Positions 21,340-32,746 of a stretch of DNA of 64,000 nucleotides are shown in pieces. The notes below the pieces were generated by a model. The model worked only from the letters and a program-made list of their open reading frames with translations, had not been told where the DNA came from and ran no database searches. A program made the translations under genes and the position numbers. The DNA lies in assembly GCA_013368325.1 (NCBI GenBank), contig JAACJK010000163.1:3162001-3226000 (forward strand), in the 5' to 3' direction. Source of the DNA: Ephemerocybe angulata. Lineage: Eukaryota > Basidiomycota > Agaricomycetes > Agaricales > Psathyrellaceae. Numbering within the stretch: the stretch's first letter is position 1; each line of letters starts with the position of its first letter.

Positions 21340-23937
21340 TCACTCTTCCAAAAACTCATCCTCCCCCTTCCTCGCCTTCTCCAACAACTTCCTCCTCTTC
21401 TCCCTCGTCTTCCTCTGCAGCTTCACATACTTCGCCAACGGCGTCTCCAGCAACCCCTCCCTCAACTTCGCCTCCCACTGCAACACATGGCTCATCTGCC
21501 CCGGCGCAAAGCCCACATCCTTCCTCCTCAGCTCCATCCACTTCGCACTATCCTCGGTGCGCTCCAGCAGCGTCTTCACAAAGCCCTGCTCCTTGCTCGA
21601 GCCGTTCTTCGACGCCGCGGACGCCTTCAGACTCTTCTTCAGGAGCACAACGATGGGCACGATAACTTCAGGGAACCCGATGCTGCCGTGCACAGAGGGG
21701 CTCGCGAGCCACTCCGCGAGCAGGAACGTCGTCTCCTCGACGAGGCCTTCAGAGTACACGCGCGTCTTCACGTACTGCTGCGGCACACGGATGTTAGTCT
21801 CGAAGTCAAGCGCCTTGAGCGTCGAGGATTTCGGCTTGCCGCTGGGCGAGAGGGACGAGGAGAGGATGGGGACAAGGCTGGTGGAGAGGGGGATGTAGGT
21901 GTCCGTGTGTTGGCTGAGATGCAGAAGCGAGCGGAGGATGTGCAGGTGGAAGGGGTGTGACCGGCCGTTGGGTACGAGTCTAGTGGAGAGCGCATAAGTA
22001 CATGATTATGAATTTATAAGAGAATACGGGCGTACTTGATAGCTCCGAGAGCGACCTGGACCAAGGGGTAGATCAACGGTCTCAGCTCGCTCTGCTTTCC
22101 GGTCTCAGCTTCTGACTTGACGTCGCATGCACGCGCGAGGACCATGCACCAGAAGTCAACGCAGTGGGCGAACTGCCAGTTGTACACCTGCTTGTACGCT
22201 TCCTATAACAGCACGTCAATACTATACTCATGCCAAGGATATGAGAAATACGTACCTTGCTCTTGATCTTCATGCTGTTGCGGAGATGGATGGCGAGTTG
22301 GCGGATGTAACCAAAGGCATGCTGGTACGAGTTGGCGTGGTTGATACAGAAGACCTCCGAGGCAGAGTTCTTCATCAAGTTGATAGCGGGGAGAGTATGT
22401 GTGCTTGTGGATTTTGAAGAGCGGATGAGAGAGAGGTACGTCGACTACCGGCACATCAGAAAACAGCCCGAAGAGCATTTTGCAAGATCAAAACGCGCAC
22501 CTTGAGAATGGTATCCATAACCGACTCGTCTGGAGACGAAGCCAGCTTCCTAATCGCCAAGAACGCGGAAATCCTCACATTGTCGCTCGCACTTGACCAG
22601 AGACCCAAGCACATCTTGAGGTACTGCTTCACGGTCTTGCGGCTAGACACGATATATGGCACGAGCTTGGCACTCTCAGTAAGCGCGATCTTGAGCATCT
22701 CCTCGTCCGTGAGTTGAGAGATAACGTGGATGATGTTGTTGAAATACGAGAGAATCATCTTTTGGAGAGTCTTGAACTTCGTGTTTTGGGTAGGGGGTTT
22801 GCTAGAGGTACGAATTGAACAGTAGCCTTCTCAAAATGGTCTTATGGACGTACAATTTCCCATTTGCCTGGGTTTTGTAGGGGATGTGGTGTTCAAGGAC
22901 AACAGGTGTGTACTTGAAGGAAGTAACGAGCAGCTTGTTGTATACTGTGATCGCAAAGTGAGATAGACGCGAATTCCCGAGGTTTATAACACGCACCACT
23001 CGAGCTGTTGATAGTCCAAGCAAGAACCTGATCCTCCTCGTTCATATGAGCAGCAGACCTGAATGCGACGAGCAGTTTCCTCAGTGCTCTCAGTGAACGT
23101 TTCTACAGCCAACAACCTCAGTAACGAGCACTATCTCAGAGAAGGACAGGTACGCACGCTAAGCAAAGTCTTTTGCCACTTCTGCAAGATCTCCTTCGTC
23201 AGGATGGGTATTTTCTCGTCGTCTTCCATGTCAACATCTTCATCGTCTCCACCATCCTCATCATCATCCTCGTCCATGGCAAGTTCGTCAGCGTTGAAGT
23301 TGAGGAGCTCCTTGTCGTTCTCTTGCAAGAACTTGTAGAATTCAGGGTCCTTCTCCGCAAGCTGTGCGAGTTCAGCCAAATGTGCCTCTCCATCGTCTAT
23401 AGGCCGATATGAGCCCAACAGGATGAAGGTAGTTTAGGAAGTTGCGCACCATCTTCCAGGTCGTCAACGTCTGCAAAGTCGTCTCCCTCGTCGTCGTAAG
23501 CATCCCCGTCCTCGGACAACCCATCGTCTGAGATTCCCTGTAAGAGTTTAGAAGAAACCACCAAGTCGAACAACACAAACCAACCTCGTCGTCGTCACCA
23601 CCATCCTCTCCTTCAGACTCTGCCCCAAGCATAAAGTCAGCATTGAGGATATCGTCGACGGTCATTTTCTTCTTCCTAAGTCCAACGCAATTCAACACCT
23701 CAATCCAATCCACATAGGAACCACAACGCACTTTTTAGGAGCCCCATTGTCAACGACCTCCTCTTCCTCCTCTCCCTCATCGTCCTCCTCGTTATGCGCA
23801 GCCGGCGCGCCCCCCTTTTTGCCCTTCCTCCGCTCAATCTGCTTTTTGAGCGCCTTCTGCTTATGCCGCGCCTGGATCGTCTTCTTCAGCTGCCCGCTCT
23901 GAATAAACTTTTTCGTCGCCTTGTTGCCTTTCGCCAT
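21340..23937 (-). CDS. NOC2: Nucleolar complex protein 2 (ribosome biogenesis)
   Basis: Acts in the nucleolus with Noc1 and then Noc3 in maturation and intranuclear transport of pre-60S particles. The start [20 protein letters not shown] is basic, followed by acidic tracts ([31 protein letters not shown]). The conserved Noc2 domain shows [65 protein letters not shown] and [17 protein letters not shown]. The C-terminus is a basic coiled coil ending EDEFLEE. About ten introns; one before [12 protein letters not shown] uses a CCGGTAG acceptor. It shares a roughly 290-bp upstream region with the divergent ALO1 gene. Part of its 3' half is duplicated at 14777-15132. Confidence 0.92.
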
Positions 23938-24230
23938 CGCGTCCTCGAGTAGTGTAAGGGAAAGAAAGAGCGGATGCGAGGAGTCCTTCGGGGAAGACCT
24001 GCGCTGAGCGCTTGCTCTCTGCAATTGATGCGATTTGTCCAAAATTTATGTTACGTAAGGCGCGAGACCCAAAGGTCCATGGGATTGGTGGTCCAGGGAC
24101 CCTCGGAAGAGGAGCCGCCGAGGCGGAACAAAATGCGATCGGAGCAAAAGCGCCGCCCTGGATCGCGAATTCGAAGCAAAAAGCAGCTGATAAAATGCGC
24201 TGACTGACTATTGCGTGAGTTCTCTCAGCG

Positions 24231-26029
24231 ATGTCTTCACTATCCTCATCTTACGCCGGTCTATCCAGCAGTTCCTCCTCAATTTCAAGCCAACCGACCA
24301 ATATCGACGACGAGCGTCAATATGCCGGCGCCTCGGAAAACAGCAGCAGCTCGCGCTTCGCAGGCCGCTCCACGGAGGAACTGTACAAGAATCTGCAAGC
24401 GATAACCGTGCCTTCGAGCTCACCGAGAGCAACGTTCAGCAACTGGGCCAAAACCTACTTTTGCAAACCCCTAGCCGTCTTCGAGCCTACCAATGTCGAA
24501 GAATGTGCGGCGATCCTCGAGCTCGCGAGGAGAGAAGGCAAAGTGGTCCGTGCGGTAGGGGTGGGGCACAGTCCTAGTGACCTCGCCTTCACAAACGAAT
24601 TCATGATAAGGATGACAAGGATGAACAAAATGCTCGAGGTGCGCCTATTTCCATTTCCCAGGTCTAATAAGAATAGCTAAGCGCCTTGCCAAAAGATCAG
24701 CACAGAAAAGCAGTACTTCAAAGCGGAAGCAGGGATAACCCTCGACGACCTCCACGGCGAGCTCGCGCGGCACAACCTCGCCTTCAGCTGCCTCGGCTCT
24801 ATCTCCGAACAAACACTAGGAGGCATAATCACCACCGCAACACACGGCACCGGCATCACCTTCCCCGTAATCTGCAAGGCAGTAACGGAGCTCCAAGTCC
24901 TCCTGGCAGACGGCTCACAAGTCTTCTGTTCACGCACCCAAAATTCCGACATCTTCAACGCGACATTGTCGGGCATCGGAGCGACGGGCATCATCCTCAC
25001 CGTAACGATGTCTGTCGAGCCCGCGTTTAGACTGAAAGAGCACCAGGAAACACTACCCATTGAAGAGTTCGTTGGCAGCATGCACAAACTCCTGCGCTCC
25101 TCCCAGCATCCGAGATTCTGGTGGTTCCCAGCGGCAGGCACAGTCCGATGCTGCTACGCAAACCGCACGACCGAGGTACGGATTCTCCCATCAAGAATAC
25201 CTCATAAATTGGACATCGCTGACTGAGGTCTTGAAACTCGGGGTAGGCTCTAAGCCCAGGGGGAAACTGGTTCTACGACCGACTGGTGGGCTACCATGCA
25301 ATCCAGCTCCTCCTTTTCGGGGGTCGTTTCGTCCGAAGCCTCAACATCTGGGCCGGACGCCTCGCAGCCTGGCTTGCCACTGGCAAAACCACCATCGTCA
25401 ACGAAAGTCACCGGATATTCAATGTCGATTGCAGAGTGCGTTTTGTTCATCTGCGTTCATACTTGTAAGCTCACCATATTCGTATTCATGACTGCCAGTA
25501 CCCCCAGCATACGACGGAATGGGCTGTCCCGCTCAGGAACGCAGAAGCGTGCATCCGCGAGTTCAGAACGTGGATCGAGGGCGAGATTTCAGATCCTAGC
25601 GGTATACGGCCCCACTTCCCTATCGAAATACGCTTCTCTGCAGGGGACGACTTGTGGATGAGCCCCAGCCATTCAGAAGAGACCTGTTGGATTGGCATCG
25701 TGCAGTTCAAGTGAGTACCGCCCCGCCCTCTTGCAATCCCTTACCAAACCTCACTTCTCTGCAGGCCATACGGCTTCAACATCCCATACCACAAGTATTT
25801 CACCCATTTCGAACAGGTCGTCTTCAAACACGGGGGCCGGCCACACTGGGCGAAGGCACACGAGATGAAGCCCGACGACCTGCGCAGACTGTATCCTCGG
25901 TTTGACGATTTCAGGGGTGTCCTGGAGAAGGTGGATCCGAAGGGCATGTTTAGGAATGAATATGTGCGGAGACATATCCTAGGAGAGGACATTGATCTGA
26001 GGGTGTTCAAGCCGACGAAGTTGCCATGA
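24231..26029 (+). CDS. ALO1: D-arabinono-1,4-lactone oxidase
   Basis: Last step of D-erythroascorbate synthesis: oxidises D-arabinono-1,4-lactone using covalently bound FAD, in the family at the mitochondrial outer membrane. Exons 24231-24638, 24696-25175, 25247-25435, 25499-25710 and 25765-26029 give 517 residues with all phases closing. The FAD-binding domain contains VGVGHSPSDLAFT, whose His is the covalent flavin attachment site in this family, and LGGIITTATHGTG. The C-terminal ALO domain shows TTEWAVPLRN, a PIEIRFSAGDD strand and the HWAKAHEM motif near the end. The N-terminus (about 35 residues, Ser-rich) is longer than in yeast. Confidence 0.93.
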
Positions 26030-26173
26030 CCAGAAAGAAGGGAAATGATGCTGGAATTGGAGTTGCGAGAAAGCTTGCTTGAATTTACTGCTCTTCCTAT
26101 GACTATCTGTAGCGCGGTTATCTTATAACATATCATATCAACGTCTCCACGTCCCCCCACCTATTACTTATCT

Positions 26174-27071
26174 TTACAACCCCAGCTGCTCCCTGATCGA
26201 CTCTCTAACCAACCGCTCATACTCGGGCTTGTTGTCGCGGTAAAGCTTACAGCAGTCGATGTTCGCTCCACTCTCGAGATTGGGTTCTGTTCATCGCAGC
26301 CCAGAGTGAGAAACAACAGGTCATGCCATCCATCCAAATAAACATCAGTCACTGACCTGCCAACATGGATATCACACTAAGGATAACCTTCTCCACGCTT
26401 TGGACGGGGCTCCATCGCTCAGAGGCTTGTTCGTACATCGTTGGGTCGTCTCCTGGAGTGTGGAGGATGGAAATGCAGACGTTTCCGTCGGGGTAGACTA
26501 TATGGGAGGCACAGACGTTAGGGAGTCGCCTGGGATGGTTTCTCTTGCGACGTACTGTTGGGATGGAGGAGGGGAGGGTCGAACTTCATCTTGAACGGGG
26601 ATAGTGGGTAGTCGATAGGCTATTGAAGGGTTGAGGAAATCGGCATTAACATGCGTCAAGAGAGGTAACGGAAGGCTTGAACGACGCACGAAGGTAAGTT
26701 TAGCTGCGAACACCCCTCCTTCCTGCATTCGCTCCCTGTCAGCCTAGTGGAAGCGAGTGAAGGCCAGTTACTATACTCACGAATGGTGTATCCTTCGGTC
26801 CACTGATCAGCGCCTCCCAGGTAAAGAAGTCGTCCTCAGAGATAGGGCCTAGAAATGCGATGCAGTGTAAGTGGACCCTTGCGAGTCTCGAATAATGAGG
26901 GAACGCACCTGCAGTAAACATCCCATCTGGTGACCCTAGCGACAGAAATCAACCTTCAACCTTGACCCCACTTCAATAGATTTTGTGCTACGCACCTCCA
27001 GCGGTGAGCTGCTTGTACTCAGTCATCAAACGACGCAACGCCGTCGCGCTCTGCGGTTGTCTTGAAGCCAT
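26174..27071 (-). CDS. UBC7: Ubiquitin-conjugating enzyme E2, UBC7/UBE2G2 type
   Basis: E2 of ER-associated degradation that works with RING E3s of the Hrd1/Doa10 kind. The start is [15 protein letters not shown]; short exons follow: the [12 protein letters not shown] block, [35 protein letters not shown], and the active-site region [18 protein letters not shown] with the catalytic Cys. The acidic insertion just after the Cys ([16 protein letters not shown]) marks the UBE2G class. It ends REQLGL. At least six introns, several small exons. The region just upstream holds a degraded copy of its first exon. Confidence 0.92.
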
Positions 27072-27188
27072 AACAGTACTCGGACCTTCAGTGATCGGCG
27101 AGTCAGTAAACAGATTGGAGGAAGGGAGTGATGGCGATCTTCATTAGAACTGGGCGCTCTGCAGCGACACACACACAGAGCAGCTCAC

Positions 27189-27264
27189 CCCCAGCGGCCT
27201 CGTAGTACTCGGTCGACAGACGACGCAGCGTCCTCCCGCTCCAGGATGGCTGTTTCGAAGACAT
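27189..27264 (-). pseudogene. Isolated copy of UBC7 exon 1
   Basis: Encodes MSSKQPSWSGRTLRRLSTEY..., clearly related to the first exon of UBC7 ([19 protein letters not shown]...) and followed by the same GGTGAGCTG donor context, about 120 bp upstream of the UBC7 start. No further UBC7 exons follow on this side. It is a partial tandem duplicate, or possibly an alternative first exon. Confidence 0.65.
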
Positions 27265-27491
27265 CGATGGTAGGATATGCCCGTACCTTTGTGAGTGGAT
27301 GGAGAAGTAGATAGCTGGGACGATGGTGATGGTTAGGGTCAGAAAGGGGCGCGGCGCCGCAGCAGCAATGACCAAATATTCCCGCAGGGCCGGCGCTTAC
27401 GTGGAGTCACACTGATCTTATCATTCGGTCGCCGGGCTCGCAAGCGCCCTTGAAGCGCCCATCGACACTCATGAGGCGTGGTCATGGACAA

Positions 27492-28151
27492 GGAAGCAAG
27501 CTACGGATGTATCTCAGGCTTGGGGAGATGGCTCAAAACGGGATACATCCAAACTAGATATGACAACAAGAAAGCAAATGCACATACAACAATCAGGACA
27601 GTACATACAATTCTCAAACTCGAGGAAGCAGTGGCCTCCTCCTAATCGTCCTCCTCATCCTCAACGGCTTCCTCCTCTTCATCTTCCGATGGAGACATAT
27701 GCTCATCGAATTCTGTTTCGCAGGATCCATTTTCACACTAAAGCAAGGCATGAGTTTGGTTCACTACGTGCGAAGGCATTGTCATTCAAGGCAAACGGTA
27801 CTCACAGCTCCGCTGCGAGCCTGGGGAGGTCAGCAGGCGAGTTTATAATCCCCAGCTTGACAGCAGCGCTATACCTCGCAGCAAGCCGCACTTCCATCTC
27901 TGCGGTGCTCGCCTTCGGTTTGGGTTTGGGGCAGGCGCGGCTGGAGGTGAAGCGGGCCTGGCCACGGCGGGTTGCTGCCTCTTGCTGCGCGCGACGCTTG
28001 GCAGCCCCTCTAAGAGGAGGCCAAGGCGCGGGGGGGCAGGCTTAGACTCGGCCAGCGCTTTTGAGGAGGACGCTTCCTTCGCCTTAGGCTTGGCCTGCTT
28101 CCTCTTCCCACTGACTTTCTATAAACAACATTTGTGAGCATCGTCGTTCTT
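27492..28151 (-). pseudogene. Truncated copy of the 3' end of the ERCC6L2-like gene
   Basis: About 660 bp parallel 34436-35101: the last exons, their introns and the downstream flank of the SNF2-family gene. Long shared strings occur (for example GCAGGATCCATTTTCACACT, GAGGTCAGCAGGCGAGTTTA, CACTGACTTTCTATAAACAA). Small deletions, including one near 27717 within the Glu/Asp tail, and frameshifts break the frame. Retained introns and flank show a DNA-level duplicate. Confidence 0.85.
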
Positions 28152-28222
28152 ACCATTTACCGACGCCACCTCCAAGCCACCTATGCCGCCAATGCTCGAC
28201 ACCTGCGTGCGACTCATTCTAT

Positions 28223-29701
28223 TTATTGCACACCGTAGGTGAACCAGGGATGTCTAACAACTTCATGAATTGTGATACGGTCCTCGGGCTTGTATCGGAG
28301 CATTTGCTGAAGTAAGTCGGTGAGCAGGTCCACTTCTGCAGCTGATGGCCTGACATGCGCTGGCTCTGTCAAAGCGTCCAGGATTTCGCCTCCTGCCGTT
28401 TCTTCATCATCCCCAATCTGCTCGACCTTGGATCGAAGTGAGCTTTCTTCCGAGATAATGCTGTTCCCTAGCCCCCTCTGCACTGAAGCAGCTTTCGGGG
28501 TCCCATCTTCTTCAAACCATCGATGACGCGGCTCAAAAGCATCCCACCATGGCTGGGGGAGCTTCCCAAATGTCTCGATTATCTCCATCCATATGAGGCT
28601 GTCGCTATGGAGGAAAGAATCAAAGAGAGAATGTCCGGCCCGTATTTCATATATCGCACAGGCAAGCATCCAGATGTCAGATGCAGGCCCAATCGGTCCG
28701 TGTTTTGAAGCGAAACGGACTTCGGGAGGGGTGTAGTGGAGAACTGTGGCGGGATTGTAGTCCCTTGCTGCCTCTCGGATATCCATGGACTGACCAAAGT
28801 CAGACAGGACGACCTCATCAGCAAGATGAAGCATGAGTCCAGTGATGTCGGCGGCTTCAGTGGCTTGTGCAGGCGCGGATGGATGCACATTGAACCCTGG
28901 TAAAGGAACAACCTCTTCCTGGACAGGACTTCCCAGTAGGTCATACACTGCCCTGCCTGAGAGGTGCCCAGCAGAATTGTCGAGCATGAAAAGCATATTT
29001 GAAGTTGTGAGGTCTAGTTATACGTCAGACGAGATACGCATATCATTTACATGCCAAAACACACCTCCGTGGACAATGTTCGCGTCATGGAGTTGCTGGA
29101 CAACACGAGCGACCTGCCCAGCGATTTTTCGAGCAATACTGCCACGAAGCTTGGACTTTCGGTGGTAGGAATAAAACTCGTTGACAGAGCGCACGCTGGG
29201 ACCACGAAGCTTCGAGACGAAGCATAGGTGTGTGCCATTAGGCCCTTTCTCCACAAAGTTGGTGTCGATAAGCTGGACGTGCTGGGAATGTTCGGAATGG
29301 GCGAAGACTTCCTGAAGTTTTCTATTGATTAGGAGCTCCCGTGGGGGACGCTGGGAGCTGTCAGAAGCTAAGACCTTCAATGTCACAAGTCCATTGGCGG
29401 AAGTCGAATCCTGCGCAAGCCACACAGTCGAGGCTCCTCCATGTCCGAGTTTGTGGAGTATTGTATAGCGCCCATTTCCAAGTGTATCGCCAATTGAGCA
29501 AGGGTGAAAGCCGCCGGGGCGATATTCTTGGAGATCTTCCACCTCACACAGGGATAGAGGGCGGTAGCGAGGGGTGTCCATGTCTCGATAGGTCGACTGC
29601 GAAGGGTGGGATGTTGAGAAGAGGCGCACAGGCAAATGGCAAAGTGACGTTCTTGCAGGGCGCAGTTTATGAAGCAAGGTCCTGCTAACAGATGAAGTCA
29701 T
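28223..29701 (-). CDS. SRPK-like serine/threonine protein kinase
   Basis: Exons 29701-29065 and 29013-28223 give 475 residues. The kinase domain begins near residue 75 with the glycine loop LGHGGASTVW and the catalytic Lys in LVTLKVL. The catalytic loop, formed across the intron, reads VHGDLTTSNMLF; His-Gly-Asp replaces His-Arg-Asp, as in many fungal SRPK-like kinases. The magnesium motif is LSDFGQS, then YTPPEV and a subdomain IX SDIWMLACAIYEI. The C-lobe insert is Glu/Ser-rich, and the end is HPWFTYGVQ. The N-terminal 36 residues (MTSSVSRTLLHKLRPARTSL...) are basic, Ser-rich and without acidic residues, resembling a mitochondrial presequence. Substrates unknown. Confidence 0.88.
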
Positions 29702-30026
29702 CTGAAGTGCCGGTACTGGACGTTGTGGTACAGGAACAACAACAGGAGGATGCTTTGATTTCCTGACACTGAAAGTGGTTCCTTGCTTCCAAGCAAGGCT
29801 CCCATGCTCATATCTCCTTCCTCTTATAGAAGGTGAAATGTGCGTATGCTCCTGTTTGGCTGCGGCTTCGACTGCTTACTAAGTGCTTCCTACCCCTGTC
29901 CGTGCAACTGTAAGTTCGACCTCTTACACTGGAGGTCCTCGTTTTCTGCCTGTAGTACGCGCATCCTGATGACTGCACCTGTCATCACCTGTTATGCTAT
30001 CTTCTGCCCGATGACTCCCTCCTCCG
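29702..30026. other. Intergenic before MITE nest
   Basis: Kinase promoter side. No gene or repeat recognised before the target-site duplication at 30027. Confidence 0.4.
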
Positions 30027-30063
30027 GCGCTTCTCAAGGGTGGTCCGGTCTTTAAAAAAGAGA

Positions 30064-30594
30064 CCTGGGGTCAAGGGGCTGTCGGAATAGAAATCCCGGA
30101 CCCGGGGTCTAGGTAGGTAGGGGGGTCTGGGGCAGGGCCCCAGAGAATTTTGACCTGGCCAAAAAAGGAAATTTTTGGCATAGAAAACACATTTTACGGG
30201 TCAGTTTGAGGGTAGAATGGCTGTTATAGCCATATAATCATGTCAGCTAGGGAGAAAACAGTGACATGAGAGGTGCATTAGTGTGTATGTACCTTATTTG
30301 GGGTTGCGTTTGGGTGGCAGATATCTGTTATGCATTTTTTTGACATATATACTGCCCTACTACGTATCACTACTGTAGATATATGACTTCTAACATATAT
30401 ATTGAAGCATCCGTTATTCTTAACACAACTTTTGCAACGTCAAAGCAATCAAAGCAACCCTAATGATGTCATATAATTGCCTATTTAAGTAATATATTCC
30501 CGCGGGTAGGTAGGTAGGGGTACCCCAGGTGCCCAAACCGAGAATTTCGACCTCTGGTCCAAAATTTCCATTCCGACAGCCCCTTGCCTGGGGT
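30064..30594. mobile_element. hAT-like MITE, family B, nested in copy 1 of family A
   Basis: Element 30072-30586 (515 bp), inverted ends CAAGGGGCTGTCGGAAT (17 bp exact, then one mismatch and five more matches). Flanking 8-bp duplication CCTGGGGT at 30064-30071 and 30587-30594; the uninterrupted sibling of family A has this octamer once. A GGTAGGTAGG string recurs in both subterminal regions in opposite halves. No coding capacity. Confidence 0.85.
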
Positions 30595-30608
30595 CAGAAA
30601 ATCTGAAA

Positions 30609-31402
30609 TGAGGCTCGGCGCGTTAATGGTGCTTGTGCCTACCCCAGAAAAGGGAAAAAGAAAAGAAAAGAAAAAGGAGGAAAGGGGAAGGGGAGAAAGG
30701 GAAGCTCTATACACTTTTGGTTGCTCACCGTTGGGCTCACTTCAGTGTCGGTATTCGATGTGGCCGGTCACCCGATGACAGCAGTGATGGTGAATTCTCG
30801 CTATTTGTTGTTGATTTTCTCCCTGATACTCGGCGGTTGTCCGTTGACAGCCTGATTTCCACCATTTATGAGAGCATTTTGATTGGCTCAGAGAATCTGA
30901 TACTCGGTGAGATTGCGGGGAGCACGTCTGATACTCGGACTGATAAGATTGGGTGCCGGGGTGCGACTTGGAGGAGGGGAGGCAGGTTTGAGGCACGGTG
31001 AAGTCGCAGGACTGTCCGCCTCTTGGGCTCATGAGCAAACTGAGAGAAATGTATTCTGGGATCATCGAGCTCACTATTTGGGCCAAAAATACAGCCTAAC
31101 TGCTCGCTGGGTTGCGCAGCGAGCGTGCACCCGGTTTTGTTTTGCTAACCTGCTTTTAACCTATTTTTCAATCGTACACCCACCATTTTGGCACGGGAGT
31201 GGAGGGTTTATGTATCTATATATCTAAATTTATATAATCTCACATTTACACAACACAGAATGGCGTGTTCGCCATGCACAGGGTGAGATTTGGTTGGCGG
31301 GGACCTTTGGGCGCGCTTTGATGGCTTACGTAATCTCTGTGCCGAGATCCCGAGTATCTGCCGAGTATCAGGGCACTACCATATTTATCACGCCTGAGGC
31401 TC
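30609..31402. mobile_element. MITE, family C, nested in copy 1 of family A
   Basis: Element 30617-31394 (778 bp), imperfect inverted ends starting GGCGCGTTAA on the left and GGCGTGATAA on the right. Flanking 8-bp duplication TGAGGCTC at 30609-30616 and 31395-31402, present once in the family A sibling. Inside, the string GATACTCGG occurs three times directly in the left half and its complement twice near the right end, like subterminal transposase-binding repeats. Confidence 0.8.
30647..30703. repeat. Purine-rich simple tract
   Basis: A run of A and G only (AAAGGGAAAAAGAAAAGAAA and onward) inside MITE C. Confidence 0.8.
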
Positions 31403-31793
31403 GGGGGTCCGACCAACCACCCACGTAAGCGCCAAGACCTTCCAAATCGGGTAATTTCCATCAATTTTGGTTCCCGGCGCCAAATTTCGGCAAAATCCGA
31501 GTGACCGGTGATCCAATTCCCGTTTGGGCGCACTGCCGGTTGGCGCCTCTACACCCAATACAAACCCAATATACACCCCACACACTCATATACTGACCTC
31601 TCTTGAGCATGTAAGTGATATATTAAGTGCTTTAAATAATTTAAACCCTCAGAAAAACCAGAAACCTCGTCCCAGAGCCCCATTTTAGGGTTTTAAGGAG
31701 GGGGTCCAACAATTTTTTTTCGAGCCTGGCGGCTCGACCAACCACCCAACGTCCGGTCGGCTATTTAAAGACCGGACCACCCTTGGCGCTTCT

Positions 31794-32746
31794 TTGGCCT
31801 GCGCTGATTGTCCCTTCCACCTTCCATCTCTCCCCTCAAGCTACACCCTACTTATTACTCCCCAGTATTTTGCGCGTTATCTACCCTGTAATGATGGCCA
31901 GTATGTCCTCTGCATGACTCGTTATGATGGAGTTTACACGTCTGCCCATCCGCCCTTACCTCCGGATATCTGTAGAGAACTTGAAATCCTGCTTCACGCC
32001 GTTCCAACGCGAGATGTTTTCAACATCACCTTCGGGCTCGGCCAGGTTCCTTCCCCCTCTTTTCTCTTTCAACGACGACCATCGCCATCTCACCATGACC
32101 ATCTCTCCACGTCGTATGTACTCGTCTCCACTCTCTTCCATGACTCGGACATTGCCATGCCCGTCCAGTGGGAGCATGACATCGTCCGGTCACCGTGGCC
32201 CATCACCTCAGACTCGGCGTAACTCGCCAGGTCGCTGCTCGTTTTGGCACCTCCCTGTCCACTTGGTTTCGCTTGTCCGATGCATCTCGACCTGCACACC
32301 AACGATGCCTGTTCTATGTCTCTCATTTGAGATGCCCTCTAACTCATGCCTAACATTGAATTTGGAAATCCTCATCACCGACTATCTCGCTGGTGGACTT
32401 CCCTGGATTGCTGTCAATGGTATCCCTCCACTCGCGAGCGCGAGCGCACCTCAGGCCGATCGACTCATCAGATCTTGTGTTCGTAAGGTCAGCAACGGAG
32501 ACTACCCTAGTGTTGGCACACTCCTTTTCTTGCCTTAATTTCGCGCATGCTGGAGTGGTCTTGAATAAAGATCGCCTCAGTGTCTTCTTGCAGGCTTCAG
32601 CTACAGTGCTTGGGCGTGTGGTGCCATGTAAGACTCCCTCGCCGCTGCTTTTCAGATAACAGCCCCAATTCAAACCGGCCAATGGCTTTCGCATAGCTGA
32701 GACCCTTAGTAGGTTGTGGCCACTAATGCAATTATAGACACACATG
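31794..32746. other. Stretch between MITE copies, no gene recognised
   Basis: Two overlapping plus-strand open frames (31794-32222 and 31924-32538) have no recognisable domain, and codon use looks random. The string CTCGCGAGCGCGAGCGC at 32422 recurs in the GC-rich foldback at 32821. Confidence 0.4.

Larger units (their letters stand above)
30027..31793. mobile_element. hAT-like MITE, family A copy 1, with two nested insertions
   Basis: The element spans 30035-31785. Its ends form an inverted repeat starting CAAGGGTGGTCCGGTCTTTA (left end matches in full after the first base pair; right end 31764-31785). It is flanked by an 8-bp duplication GCGCTTCT at 30027-30034 and 31786-31793. An 8-bp duplication and CAAGGG ends are typical of hAT-superfamily non-autonomous elements. 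Removing two inner insertions (30072-30586 and 30617-31394 plus their duplications) leaves about 440 bp, in line with the sibling at 32965-33395. No transposase is encoded. Confidence 0.85.

Noticed and set aside
24231..24577. Alternative open frames over ALO1 exon 1
   Set aside because: Only the 24231 frame contains the FAD-binding GHSPSD motif and joins the next exon in phase.
27560..28045. 161-residue plus-strand open frame
   Set aside because: Antisense to the duplicated ERCC6L2-like fragment, and the same antisense frame is open at the source, so it reflects composition.
31794..32538. Transposase or host gene between the MITE copies
   Set aside because: No DDE, zinc-finger or hATC-like motif could be read in any frame; open frames look random.
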